Notes under the pieces: generated by a model
What the model was told of the DNA's origin: nothing
Seen by the model: the letters and a program-made list of their open reading frames with translations, nothing else
The model's database searches: none
Made by a program: the position numbers and the translations under genes
Assembly (NCBI RefSeq): GCF_000308375.1
Contig: NZ_BAFQ01000207.1
Location: 1-40,015 of the forward strand
Direction: 5' to 3'
Length of the DNA: 40,015 bases
From: Nocardia aobensis NBRC 100429
GTDB lineage: Bacteria > Actinomycetota > Actinomycetes > Mycobacteriales > Mycobacteriaceae
Part shown: piece after piece, positions 32,113-40,015 of the stretch
Position numbering within the stretch: the first letter of the stretch is position 1
Layout of the letters: each line of letters opens with the position of its first letter

Positions 32113-34485
32113 ATGCGAGTAGACGGGCGGGAGATCCCCGTCTCCGGCAGTCTGCTGCAGCCGCGGATCAGGCGGACCAGCGACATCATTCGCGTGGTGC
32201 TGTCCGCCCTGCTGGTGGCGGTGGTGGTCGCCGGATCGCTCGTCACCCGGCCGCGCTGGGAGGCCCTGGAGCGATCGGTCTCCGATATCGTCGGCTTCCT
32301 CACGCCGGAACAGTCCAACCTGGTCTACCTGCTCTACGGCATCGCGATTCTGGCCTTGCCCTTCGCGATCCTGGTCCGACTGATCTTCCGGATGCAGTGG
32401 AAACTGCTCAGCGGCTACGTGGCGGCGGGTCTGATCGCGGTGCTGGCGCTGTCGATCACCGAATCCGGGATCTCGGCGCCGCAGTGGCATCTGGCGGTGC
32501 CACGTCAGCTCGACACCTTCCTGTCGCAATTTCTCGACGATCCGCGCTGGATCGCGATGCTGGCCGCCGGCTTGACCGTGGCCAGCCCGTGGCTGCCGGT
32601 CTCGTGGCGGCGCTTGTGGTGGGCGTTGCTGATCGCGTTCGTGCCGCTGCATCTGTTCGTCAGTCTGGTGGTGCCCTCGCGGGCGATGTTCGGGCTGGTC
32701 GTGGGCTGGTTCGTCGGCGCGGTGATCGTGCTGGTCGTCGGCACTCCCGCGTTGGAGGTGCCGCTCGAGGCCGCCGTGCGGGTACTGGCCGGACGCGGAT
32801 ACACCGTCACCGGCTTCACCGTGCTGCGTCCGGCCGGCCCGGGACCACTGCTGCTGAGCGCCGACACCGGACCGCATCGCCAGCTGGTCGTGGAGATGTA
32901 CGGACAGAATCAGCGCAGCTGGGGAATGTTGCGGCAGGTACGGCGCTGGCTGACCTTCCGCAGCAGTGAACGCGCCCCCGCCTTCGCCTCGATGCGCCGC
33001 GCGGTCGAACACCGCGCACTGATGGGTATCGCGCTCGGCGACCTGGGCCTGGCCAGCAACAAACCGCTGACAGTGGCCGCCCTGAGCCGCGGCTGGACCT
33101 TGTACGCGCACACCGCGCCCCGGGGCCGGCAGCTGGCCGCCACCGACAGCGAGGTGGTGCTGACCAACGTCTGGCGGTCGCTGCAGAACATGCATCGGGC
33201 CCAGATCACCCACGGCGATCTGCGGGTCGAGGAAATCCGCATCGCCGAGGGACGGGTGCTGTTCGGTGGCTTCATGGCGGCGGAATTCGGCGCCTTCGAC
33301 TCCCGCTTCTCCGCCGATATCGCGCAGTTGCTGCTCACCACGAGCTCGCTGTTCGGGGCGCAAACCGTGGTGGCGACCGCCATTCACGTGCTGGGGGAAC
33401 AGGCGGTGCTCGACGCGTCCCGACGGCTCACCAAGAACGGGATCGGCGCGCAGGTCCGCAAATCGGTGCCCGACAGCGGCGAACTGATGAAAACCGTCCG
33501 CGCTCAGGTACTTCAGCAGACCGGTAAGGATCGGATCGAGGCCGCGCGGATCACCCGGTACTCGCGCAACCAGATCGTGCAGCTGGTGCTGCTCATCGCG
33601 CTGGTGTACGTGGCCTACCCGTTCATCAGCCAGGTGCCGACCTTCTTCACCGAACTGCGCACCGCGAACTGGTGGTGGGCGCTGCTGGGGCTGACGATTT
33701 CGGCCGCCACCTACGTAGGCGCGGCGATGGCGCTGTGGGGATGCGCCGGGACGTCGGTGAACTTCCGCAAGCTGCTCGGTATGCAGGTCGCCAACACCTT
33801 CGCCGCGACCACCACACCCGCCGGGGTCGGCGGGCTGGCGCTGAGTGTGCGATTCCTGCAGAAGAGCGGTTTGGGCACGGTGAAGGCAACCGCCGCGGTG
33901 GCGCTGAACCAGGCGGTGCAGGTGATCACACACGTGGCGCTGCTGATCATCTTCAGTGTGGCGGCCGGTGTCTCGGCGAACCTGGAACATTTCGTGCCGA
34001 GTGCGACCGTGCTGTACCTGCTGGCCGGTGGTCTGCTGGGTGCGGTCGGCGCGGCCATGTTCGTCCCGACGGTGCGGCGCTGGCTGCGCAACGAGGTGCG
34101 GCCGCAGCTGGCGGAGGTAGTCGCGGAACTGCGGACGCTGGCACGTGAACCGAGACGGCTGCTGATGATCGTCGGCGGCTGCGCGACCACCACGCTCGGC
34201 GCGGCGGGCGCGCTATGGGCCGCCATCGAAGCCTTCGGCGGCGCAACGACATTCGTGACCGTGACGGTCGTGACGATGATCGGCGGCACGCTGGCCTCGG
34301 CCGCGCCCACACCCGGCGGCGTGGGCGCGGTGGAGGCGGCGCTGATCGGCGGTCTGGCCGCCTTCGGTGTGCCCGCCGCGATCGGCGTGCCGGCGGTGCT
34401 GCTCTACCGCGTACTGACCTGCTGGTTGCCGGTCTTCTGCGGCTGGCCGCTGATGAACTGGCTCACCAAGCACGACATGATCTGA
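32113..34485 (+). CDS. Lysylphosphatidylglycerol synthase/flippase-like (UPF0104) membrane protein with kinase-like middle domain
   Basis: A 790-residue protein. Residues about 20-215 hold seven or so helices. Residues about 225-440 form a soluble domain with kinase-like landmarks: THGDL at 366-370, then E instead of the kinase catalytic-loop Asn, and FGGF at 384-387 where DFG is expected. From about 475 to the end is the LPG_synthase_TM/TIGR00374 region of eight or so helices with TPAGVGGLALSVRFLQKSG and ASAAPTPGGVGAVEAALIGGL. ATG 32113 starts the homology; GTG 31861 overlaps the SDR stop (GTGA) but would add 84 low-complexity residues. Related mycobacterial proteins are probably involved in lipid translocation or aminoacylation. 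The 248-bp region before it may hold its own promoter (CATACT near 32047). Confidence 0.85.
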   Translation: MRVDGREIPVSGSLLQPRIRRTSDIIRVVLSALLVAVVVAGSLVTRPRWEALERSVSDIVGFLTPEQSNLVYLLYGIAILALPFAILVRLIFRMQWKLLSGYVAAGLIAVLALSITESGISAPQWHLAVPRQLDTFLSQFLDDPRWIAMLAAGLTVASPWLPVSWRRLWWALLIAFVPLHLFVSLVVPSRAMFGLVVGWFVGAVIVLVVGTPALEVPLEAAVRVLAGRGYTVTGFTVLRPAGPGPLLLSADTGPHRQLVVEMYGQNQRSWGMLRQVRRWLTFRSSERAPAFASMRRAVEHRALMGIALGDLGLASNKPLTVAALSRGWTLYAHTAPRGRQLAATDSEVVLTNVWRSLQNMHRAQITHGDLRVEEIRIAEGRVLFGGFMAAEFGAFDSRFSADIAQLLLTTSSLFGAQTVVATAIHVLGEQAVLDASRRLTKNGIGAQVRKSVPDSGELMKTVRAQVLQQTGKDRIEAARITRYSRNQIVQLVLLIALVYVAYPFISQVPTFFTELRTANWWWALLGLTISAATYVGAAMALWGCAGTSVNFRKLLGMQVANTFAATTTPAGVGGLALSVRFLQKSGLGTVKATAAVALNQAVQVITHVALLIIFSVAAGVSANLEHFVPSATVLYLLAGGLLGAVGAAMFVPTVRRWLRNEVRPQLAEVVAELRTLAREPRRLLMIVGGCATTTLGAAGALWAAIEAFGGATTFVTVTVVTMIGGTLASAAPTPGGVGAVEAALIGGLAAFGVPAAIGVPAVLLYRVLTCWLPVFCGWPLMNWLTKHDMI

Positions 34486-34497
34486 GCCGCAGGCCGT

Positions 34498-34515
34498 TTC
34501 GGCGGGAATGCCGAA
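34498..34515. terminator. Possible small terminator between convergent genes
   Basis: TTCGGC (34498-34503), six-base loop, GCCGAA (34510-34515), between the convergent stops at 34485 and 34518. The stem is short, so this is tentative. Confidence 0.35.
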
Positions 34516-34517
34516 GG

Positions 34518-36083
34518 TCAGCCCGCGTAGTCCTTACGCAGTTGCACCTTCACGACCTTGCCGCTGGCGTTGCGCGGTAGCTCCGGCACGATCACCAGAT
34601 CCTTCGGATGCTTGTATCGCGCGAGGTTGTCGTTGAGGAACGGGGTCAGTTCCTCGAGGGTCAGCGTTTCGCCGTCGAGCAGCGCGACGACGGCCACCGG
34701 CACCTCACCCCACTTCTCGTGGGCCCGGCCGACCACCGCGGCCTCGTGGATCTTCGGATGCGCGAACAGCACGTTCTCCACCTCGGCACAGTAGATGTTC
34801 TCGCCGCCGGAGATGATCATGTCCTTCTTGCGGTCGACCACCCAGACGAAGCCCTCCTCGTCCTGGCGAACCAGGTCGCCGGAGTGGAACCAGCCGCCGG
34901 CGAAGGCTTCCGCGGTCGCCTCGGGCTTGTTCCAGTAGCCCTGCATCATGGTCGGCCCGCGGTAGACGATCTCGCCGATCTCGCCCGGAGCGACGTCGTT
35001 CATCTCCTCGTCGACGACGCGGCTCTGGATGGTCGGGATCGGCTTGCCGACCGAGCCGAGTTTGCGCAGCGCGTCCTTACCCTCGAGCACGCAGGTGATC
35101 GGCGACATCTCGGTCTGGCCGAAGACGGCGACGTTCTGCGCGTTCGGGAAGCATTCGGCCATCGCCCGCAGCACGGTCTCCGACGCCGGCGCCGCACCCC
35201 AGCTCAGCGTCTCCAACGCGAGCTTGCGCTCCTTGACCGTCGGGTCCTCACAGATCAGCTGCCACTGGGCGGGGACACAGAACGCGGTGGTGGCCTGTTC
35301 GGCCTCGATGGCGTCGAGGAATTCGGAGGCGTTGAACGCGCCCAGCGGATGCAGGACGGTCGTGGAGCCGAGCAGGAACGCCGGGGCGAGCGCGCCCAGT
35401 CCGGCGATGTGGAACAGCGGCGAGGTGCAGAAGCCGATGCTGTCGGGGGTCGAGTTCATCGCCCGAATGCAGGTCAGCGCCTGGGCATTCAGATTGGCGT
35501 AGGACAGGATCGCGCCCTTGGGGCTGCCGGTGGTGCCCGAGGTGTACATGATCAACGCCGGAGTGTCCTCCGGAATATCCTGCGGCACATGGGGTTCGCC
35601 GGTTTCGGCGAGGAAGTCGTCGTAGCCGATGACACCCTCGCCGGTGGTGCCGCCGATGACGACGCAGGTGCGCAGCGTCTCGCTCTGCGCCATCACACCG
35701 GTGGCCAGCGGCTGCAGCAGCGAGTCGGTGACGATCGCCGCGGCGCCCGAATCGGCCACGATATAGGCGACCTCGGGCGGGGTGAGCCGGAAGTTCACCG
35801 GTACCGCGATCGCGCCCAGCGCGTTGATGCCGAACACGGCCTCCAGGTACTCGGTGTAGTTGAGCGCCAGGATCAGCACCCGGTCGCCGAAGCCGACACC
35901 GCGCCGAGCCAGGGCATCGGCGAATCTCAGTGACCGCTCGTGCAGCTGTTTCCAGGTGGTGTCCTGCCCGCGGAACCGGATCGCCACGGCGTCCGGGCGC
36001 ATCAGCGCATGCGTGGCGATCTGATTGTTCCAGTGGTTGCGACGCGACCGGATCGGTTCGTCGGTCTGGACACCGGTGGTCAT
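34518..36083 (-). CDS. Acyl-CoA synthetase (FadD family)
   Basis: A 521-residue ANL-superfamily ligase that activates a carboxylic acid as acyl-AMP and then forms acyl-CoA. Landmarks: the P-loop-like YTSGTTGSPKG, YRGPTMMQGYWNKPEATAEAF, GWFHSGDL, DRKKDMIISGGENIY hinge and the catalytic Lys in PRNASGKVVK near the C-terminus. Length fits medium/long-chain FadD enzymes, such as mycobacterial FadD5. ATG 36083 follows GAGGAG. A good sigma-A-like promoter lies upstream (36157-36186). It is divergent from the nitronate monooxygenase gene; the chain-length preference is unknown. Confidence 0.93.
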   Translation of the reverse strand: MTTGVQTDEPIRSRRNHWNNQIATHALMRPDAVAIRFRGQDTTWKQLHERSLRFADALARRGVGFGDRVLILALNYTEYLEAVFGINALGAIAVPVNFRLTPPEVAYIVADSGAAAIVTDSLLQPLATGVMAQSETLRTCVVIGGTTGEGVIGYDDFLAETGEPHVPQDIPEDTPALIMYTSGTTGSPKGAILSYANLNAQALTCIRAMNSTPDSIGFCTSPLFHIAGLGALAPAFLLGSTTVLHPLGAFNASEFLDAIEAEQATTAFCVPAQWQLICEDPTVKERKLALETLSWGAAPASETVLRAMAECFPNAQNVAVFGQTEMSPITCVLEGKDALRKLGSVGKPIPTIQSRVVDEEMNDVAPGEIGEIVYRGPTMMQGYWNKPEATAEAFAGGWFHSGDLVRQDEEGFVWVVDRKKDMIISGGENIYCAEVENVLFAHPKIHEAAVVGRAHEKWGEVPVAVVALLDGETLTLEELTPFLNDNLARYKHPKDLVIVPELPRNASGKVVKVQLRKDYAG

Positions 36084-36499
36084 GCAGGAACTCCTCTCGG
36101 CCCGTCGGAGTTCGCCACCGAACGGCCCGGCGGCGTCGACGGCTGAACCAACAGCGAGAATAGCAACTAACTTTTTGCCGTGACAAGGGTTACATACGAG
36201 AATCCCGGTTCACAGAAGGTTCGCCACACTGCGCCGTCTCATAGCGATAACCTGGGATTTTATCTGAGTGCATGGTGACGTCAGTTCCACGGCCTTCGAG
36301 GCGGTCGGGGCAAACTGCCACTCACATCCTGTTGTCTCCGATGCGGTCGCCATGCCAGTATCGACCCATCCGGGCAGGCCCGGCTCGCACACGGCCGGGC
36401 ACCCGAGGGGCGGCAGTCTGTGCACACACCGGCATCGAGTCGTGCCGGAGATGCCGGGCGCGCCGCACCGAGTCGTACCGCGGCCAGGAGGACAACCAG
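36084..36499. other. 416-bp divergent intergenic region, FadD/nitronate monooxygenase
   Basis: Both neighbours start away from it. The left part holds the FadD promoter; AT-rich segments occur at 36160-36185 and 36240-36265. No strong palindrome or small gene is visible. The frame of the plus-strand gene is open upstream to 36272, but that part has no protein-like homology or ribosome-binding site. Confidence 0.6.
36157..36186 (-). promoter_or_regulatory. SigA-like promoter for fadD
   Basis: Read on the minus strand: -35 TTGTCA (36181-36186), 18-bp spacer, -10 TATTCT (36157-36162). Transcription would start about 65-70 bp upstream of the FadD ATG. Confidence 0.6.
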
Positions 36500-37471
36500 A
36501 TGTTGCGCACCAGATTCACCGAGATGTTCGGTATCGAACACCCGATCGTGCAGGGCGGCATGATGCACGTCGGCCGCGCCGAACTCGTGGCGGCGGTCGC
36601 CAACGCCGGAGGCCTCGGCTTCATCACCGCGCTGACCCAGCCGACCCCCGACGATCTGCGGCGCGAGATCGAGCGCACCCGGCAACTCACCGACAAGCCG
36701 TTCGGCGTCAACGTCACCATCCTGCCGTCGATCAATCCGCCGCCGTACCAGGAATACGTCCAGGCGATCATCGAGTCGGGCGTGAAGATCGTGGAGACCG
36801 CCGGCAGCAACCCGGAGCCGTTCCTGCCGTACTACAAGGAAGCCGGAATCAAGGTGCTGCACAAGTGCACCAGCGTCCGGCACGCGCTCAAGGCGCAGAA
36901 GATCGGCGTCGACGGCGTGAGCATCGACGGTTTCGAATGCGCCGGACACCCGGGTGAGGACGACGTGCCCGGCCTGATCCTGATCCCCGCCGCCACCAAG
37001 GCGCTCGAGATCCCGGTCATCGCGTCGGGTGGTTTCGCCGATGCCCGCGGCCTGGTCGCCGCGCTGGCGCTGGGCGCCGACGGCATCAACATGGGCACCC
37101 GCTTCCTGTGCACCGAGGAGTCCCCGGTACATCGGAAGGTCAAAGAGCAGATCGTCGCCCACACCGAGCGGGACACGCAGCTCATCTTCCGCACCATGAA
37201 CAACACCGCCCGGGTGGCCGCCAACGAGATCAGCCGCAAGGTGGTCGAAATCGAGGCCGCCGGAGGCAAATTCGAGGATGTGCGCGATCTGGTCGCCGGC
37301 GCGCGCGGCCGCCGCGTCTTCGACGAGGGTGACCTGGACGCCGGCATCTGGTCGGCCGGGCAGGTGCAGGGCCTGATCGACGACATCCCCACCTGCGCCG
37401 AACTGATCTCGCGCATCGTGGACGAGGCCGAGGCGCTGATCAACTCGCGGCTGGGCTCACTGGTCGTCTGA
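36500..37471 (+). CDS. Nitronate monooxygenase family protein (2-nitropropane dioxygenase-like)
   Basis: A 323-residue FMN TIM-barrel protein. N-terminal FGIEHPIVQGGMMHVGRAELVAAVANAGGLGF, then NVTILPSINPPPYQEYVQAIIESGVKIVETAG, ECAGHPGEDDVPGLILIP and the phosphate-binding VIASGGFADARGLVAALALGADGINMGTRFL. These are standard for the family, whose members oxidise alkyl nitronates or act as quinone reductases. ATG 36500 follows AGGAGGA at 7 nt. A strong hairpin follows the stop. It may work with the divergent FadD in degrading an acid. Confidence 0.92.
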   Translation: MLRTRFTEMFGIEHPIVQGGMMHVGRAELVAAVANAGGLGFITALTQPTPDDLRREIERTRQLTDKPFGVNVTILPSINPPPYQEYVQAIIESGVKIVETAGSNPEPFLPYYKEAGIKVLHKCTSVRHALKAQKIGVDGVSIDGFECAGHPGEDDVPGLILIPAATKALEIPVIASGGFADARGLVAALALGADGINMGTRFLCTEESPVHRKVKEQIVAHTERDTQLIFRTMNNTARVAANEISRKVVEIEAAGGKFEDVRDLVAGARGRRVFDEGDLDAGIWSAGQVQGLIDDIPTCAELISRIVDEAEALINSRLGSLVV

Positions 37472-37487
37472 TTCCGGCATACGGCGC

Positions 37488-37514
37488 GAGCCGCGACCGC
37501 CACGGTCGCGGCTC
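37488..37514 (+). terminator. Terminator after the nitronate monooxygenase gene
   Basis: GAGCCGCGACCG (37488-37499), CCA loop, CGGTCGCGGCTC (37503-37514), a perfect 12-bp stem followed by GTTTCC. It separates this gene from the ACP/PKS transcript. Confidence 0.8.
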
Positions 37515-37558
37515 GTTTCCATCACTCTCGTCCCTGTGGCCTCAGCTGTCTCGACCTC

Positions 37559-37587
37559 TTCACCGGGCCCCGACTTGTCGGCATAAT
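37559..37587 (+). promoter_or_regulatory. Candidate promoter of the ACP-PKS operon
   Basis: -35 TTCACC (37559-37564), 17-bp spacer, -10 CATAAT (37582-37587). The start would lie about 30 bp before the ACP start codon. An alternative -10, TATACG, is at 37605. Confidence 0.5.
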
Positions 37588-37624
37588 CGCTGGGGAACCT
37601 GCACTATACGGGGAGGAATTGGCG

Positions 37625-37870
37625 GTGGGGCAGCGGGAGCGGATCGACACCATGGCGGACGCGGCAGTCGCGGCGATCGCGCACATGCTGGACGCCGATC
37701 CCGAATCCGTTTCGACCACACTGCCTTTCACCGATCTGGGATTTTCCTCCGCGCAGCTCGCCCGCCTCACCGGTGTGCTGGAAGACGCGCTGGGCGTGGA
37801 GATCTCGCTCACCGACCTCTACGACAACCCGGATATCGAGCGGCTCGTCGACCATCTCGAGGGCCGATGA
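37625..37870 (+). CDS. Free-standing acyl carrier protein
   Basis: An 81-residue carrier protein with four-helix pattern and LPFTDLGFSSAQLARLTGVLEDALGVEISLTDLYDNPDIERL. The Ser in GFSS replaces the usual DSL context but sits where phosphopantetheine is attached in PKS-type carriers. GTG 37625 is favoured because GGGAGG lies 8 nt upstream; TTG 37619 would be only about 2 nt away. Its stop overlaps the PKS start (ATGA), so the two should be made together, with the ACP perhaps loading or accepting the chain. Confidence 0.85.
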   Translation: MGQRERIDTMADAAVAAIAHMLDADPESVSTTLPFTDLGFSSAQLARLTGVLEDALGVEISLTDLYDNPDIERLVDHLEGR

Positions 37871-40015
37871 CACCCGCCACCCCACCGATATCGATCATCG
37901 GTATCGGATGCCGAGTGCCGGGAGCCTCCGGCGTGAACGACTTGTGGCGCTTGCTGATCGAGAGCCGCAGCGGCGTCGGCGACCCACCGCCGGATCGCGA
38001 CGGCGCGGGCCGGGGCGGCTATCTGGATTCGATCGCGGAATTCGACAACGAGCGCTTCTCGATCTCCGATCGGGAAGCGGCACTGATGGATCCGCAACAG
38101 CGCCTGGCGCTGGAAGTCGCGGTCGAGGCGGTCGACGATGCCGGAATCGGCTATCGGCTGGGCGGATCGAACACCGCGGTTCTGTTCGGCGCCTGCGGTT
38201 TCGACCACGGAGCGGTCGTCCTCGGCAACGGCGGGCAGGACGCGCCCTACGCGGTGACGGGATCGGCGCTCAGCATCATCGCCAATCGGATCTCCTATGC
38301 GCTGGATCTGCACGGACCGAGTGTGGTGCTCGACAGCGCGTGTTCGTCCTCGCTCGCCGCGGTGGACCTCGCGCTGCGGCTGCTGGCCGACGAGGCGGTG
38401 CCGTACGCCATCGTCGGCGGCGTGAATCTCGCACTGTTGCCACATACTTCGCAGTATCTGGAACAGGGCGGCTTCCTGGCGCCGGACGGGCGGTGCAAAC
38501 CGTTCGACGCGGCCGCCGACGGATACGTGCGCGGTGACGGTGCCACGGTGCTGGTGCTGCAGCGCACCGCCGACGCCCAGCGTGAGGGCAACCGCCGCTA
38601 TGCCGAGATCGCTGGTGCCGCAGTGGGTTCGGACGGACGTTCGAACGGGCTGTATGCGCCGAACGGACGCGCGCAACAACAGGTGATCCGGACGGCGTGG
38701 GCACGCGCGGGCCTGGACGTGCGCTCCGCCGGGTATTTCGAATGTCACGGCACCGGAACACCGGTCGGCGATGCGGTGGAGATCGAGGCGCTGGCCGCCG
38801 TTCTCGACGCGCCGAGCGGTGCGGTGAAACCGTATGTCGGATCGATCAAATCGAATATCGGCCATCTCGAGGCGGCTGCCGGGGTGACCGGGCTGGCCAA
38901 GGTGGCGCTGTGCCTGCACCACGGAACCATCGTCCCCACCATCAATTTCCAGCGCGAGAATCCGCTGCTGCGGTTGGCCGAACGCGGCCTCCGGGTGCCG
39001 GGCGAAGTGGTCGGCTGGGCCGCGGACTCCGGCGATCGGCGTTGCGCGGGAGTCAGCTCGTTCGGATTCGGCGGAACCAATGCGCATGTGGTCGTGCGGG
39101 AGGCGGAGCCTGGACCGGTCCGCGAGGTGCGGCCTCCGGTGCTCATCGGACTCACCGGTCGCGACGCGGACGAACTGCGCGAGACCGCGGGCCGGCTGGC
39201 GAGCGCCGGCGAGCTGTCACCGTCCCGCTTGGCCGCAGCCGGACGCGCACTGCCCCAGCCGATTCGGGCCGCGATCGTCGCGGACGAGGCCGACGATGCC
39301 GCCGACGCACTGCGCGCGCTGGCGAGCGGTTCCCCCTCGCCGGCCCTGCTCGGAGTCGGTGGCCGCCGGCGTGGGCGCGTGCTGTTCCTGTTCTCCGGAC
39401 AGGGCGGTCAGCATCCGCGAATGGGGCGCGAACTGGCGGCCCGGTATCCCGAATTCGTCCAGGCGGTGGCCGAAGCGGCGGACGCGGTGGCGGATGCGGG
39501 CGGGCCACGAGTGTGGACGGCTCGGCACGGCTTCGCCGACAGCCTCGGCGCCACCGAGACGGTGCAACCGGCGCTGTTCGTCTACCAGGTGGCGCTGGCC
39601 CGATTGCTCGCGACATGGGGAATCGAACCGGATGCGGTGGCGGGGCACAGCCTGGGGGAAATCGCGGCCGCCGTGGTCGCGGGAGCGTTGTCCCTCGACG
39701 ATGCCGCACATCTGGTCACCGTGCGCTCGCGGGCGCTGGGCCGGCTGGCCGGGCAGGGCATGACGGCGATGCTCGAGGCGACACCGGACCAGGCGCGGCG
39801 GCTGGTCGAGCCACTGCGTGCGGAGGTCGCCGTCGCGGCGGTGAACGGCCCCCGGACGGTGGTGGTCTCCGGCACCACGCGGTACATGGAGACGCTGCTG
39901 CGGCGAGCGCGGCGGCGCCAGTACTACGTGCGGCCGGTGCCGGTGGATTTCGCGGCGCACAGCCCGCAGGTTCGCGCGCTGGCCGGCGAATTCACCACCG
40001 CGCTCCGGGCGCCGC
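37867..40015 (+). CDS. Type I polyketide synthase, KS-AT start (3' partial)
   Basis: The first 716 codons of a modular PKS that continues beyond the window. The ketosynthase occupies about residues 8-415, with active-site Cys in DSACSSSL and both His in ECHGTGTPVGD and KSNIGHLEAAAG. The acyltransferase begins at about residue 500 with FLFSGQGGQHPRMG, has its Ser in GHSLGE, and the specificity region reads VDFAAHSPQV. FAAH matches neither HAFH (malonyl) nor YASH (methylmalonyl) exactly. There is no docking segment before the KS. ATG 37867 overlaps the ACP stop. Product unknown; the rest of the cluster lies to the right. Confidence 0.95.
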   Translation, partial: MTPATPPISIIGIGCRVPGASGVNDLWRLLIESRSGVGDPPPDRDGAGRGGYLDSIAEFDNERFSISDREAALMDPQQRLALEVAVEAVDDAGIGYRLGGSNTAVLFGACGFDHGAVVLGNGGQDAPYAVTGSALSIIANRISYALDLHGPSVVLDSACSSSLAAVDLALRLLADEAVPYAIVGGVNLALLPHTSQYLEQGGFLAPDGRCKPFDAAADGYVRGDGATVLVLQRTADAQREGNRRYAEIAGAAVGSDGRSNGLYAPNGRAQQQVIRTAWARAGLDVRSAGYFECHGTGTPVGDAVEIEALAAVLDAPSGAVKPYVGSIKSNIGHLEAAAGVTGLAKVALCLHHGTIVPTINFQRENPLLRLAERGLRVPGEVVGWAADSGDRRCAGVSSFGFGGTNAHVVVREAEPGPVREVRPPVLIGLTGRDADELRETAGRLASAGELSPSRLAAAGRALPQPIRAAIVADEADDAADALRALASGSPSPALLGVGGRRRGRVLFLFSGQGGQHPRMGRELAARYPEFVQAVAEAADAVADAGGPRVWTARHGFADSLGATETVQPALFVYQVALARLLATWGIEPDAVAGHSLGEIAAAVVAGALSLDDAAHLVTVRSRALGRLAGQGMTAMLEATPDQARRLVEPLRAEVAVAAVNGPRTVVVSGTTRYMETLLRRARRRQYYVRPVPVDFAAHSPQVRALAGEFTTALRAP

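Noticed and set aside
36272..36499. Extended N-terminus of the nitronate monooxygenase frame
   Set aside because: The 76 extra residues are not protein-like for the family, and ATG 36500 has a strong Shine-Dalgarno.

Overview
The window is high-GC actinobacterial DNA with many GTG starts and a few TTG starts. It most resembles the Nocardia/Rhodococcus/Mycobacterium group, and I favour Nocardia. The left half keeps the order known from Mycobacterium tuberculosis: ponA-type penicillin-binding protein, GT87 membrane glycosyltransferase, rpsF-ssb-rpsR-rplI, then dnaB. As in mycobacteria, dnaB is interrupted by an intein at the Walker A lysine. KstD-like, cutinase-like, FadD and polyketide synthase genes fit the same order of bacteria. 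The genus is an inference, because no rRNA or other species marker is present.

Layout. 1-4801: bifunctional penicillin-binding protein (5' end outside the window), GT87 glycosyltransferase and PEP mutase/isocitrate lyase-like enzyme, all on the plus strand. 4943-9399: an accessory block with an Old Yellow Enzyme divergent from a MerR regulator, a DMT exporter divergent from a CGNR zinc-finger protein, and a second GT87 glycosyltransferase on the opposite strand. 9600-14819: the ribosomal protein/ssb operon with a structured rpsF leader, a 785-bp gene-free stretch carrying a cluster of DnaA-box-like sites, and dnaB with a class 3-type intein. 14832-18661: a small membrane protein, an AraC regulator with a relic of an XRE-cupin regulator fused in frame ahead of its start, and a secreted cutinase-family esterase. 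18735-25668: four regulator/enzyme or enzyme/transporter modules (ArsR with a luciferase-like monooxygenase, MFS with a KstD-like dehydrogenase, XRE-cupin with a thioredoxin-reductase-like flavoprotein and a methyltransferase). 25680-29510: Nudix hydrolase, methyltransferase, phytoene-desaturase-like flavoprotein, VOC protein and RibD-like reductase. 29620-34485: SGNH hydrolase, 2OG-Fe(II) oxygenase, SDR, and a 790-residue flippase-like membrane protein with a kinase-like middle. 34518-40015: FadD acyl-CoA ligase, nitronate monooxygenase-like enzyme, a free-standing acyl carrier protein and the start of a type I polyketide synthase that runs off the right edge.

The recurring theme is a local regulator sitting divergently from, or directly upstream of, a redox enzyme or exporter, with a palindromic or repeated site in the shared intergenic region. 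The most notable signals are: paired TAACC-N9-GGTTA palindromes between the CGNR gene and the exporter; DnaA-like boxes ahead of dnaB; the DnaB intein with eight cysteines in two clusters between its endonuclease motifs; an rpsF leader in which the Shine-Dalgarno sequence can pair with an upstream anti-SD; and the kinase-like domain in the flippase-like protein. I see no tRNA, rRNA, CRISPR array, insertion sequence or prophage.
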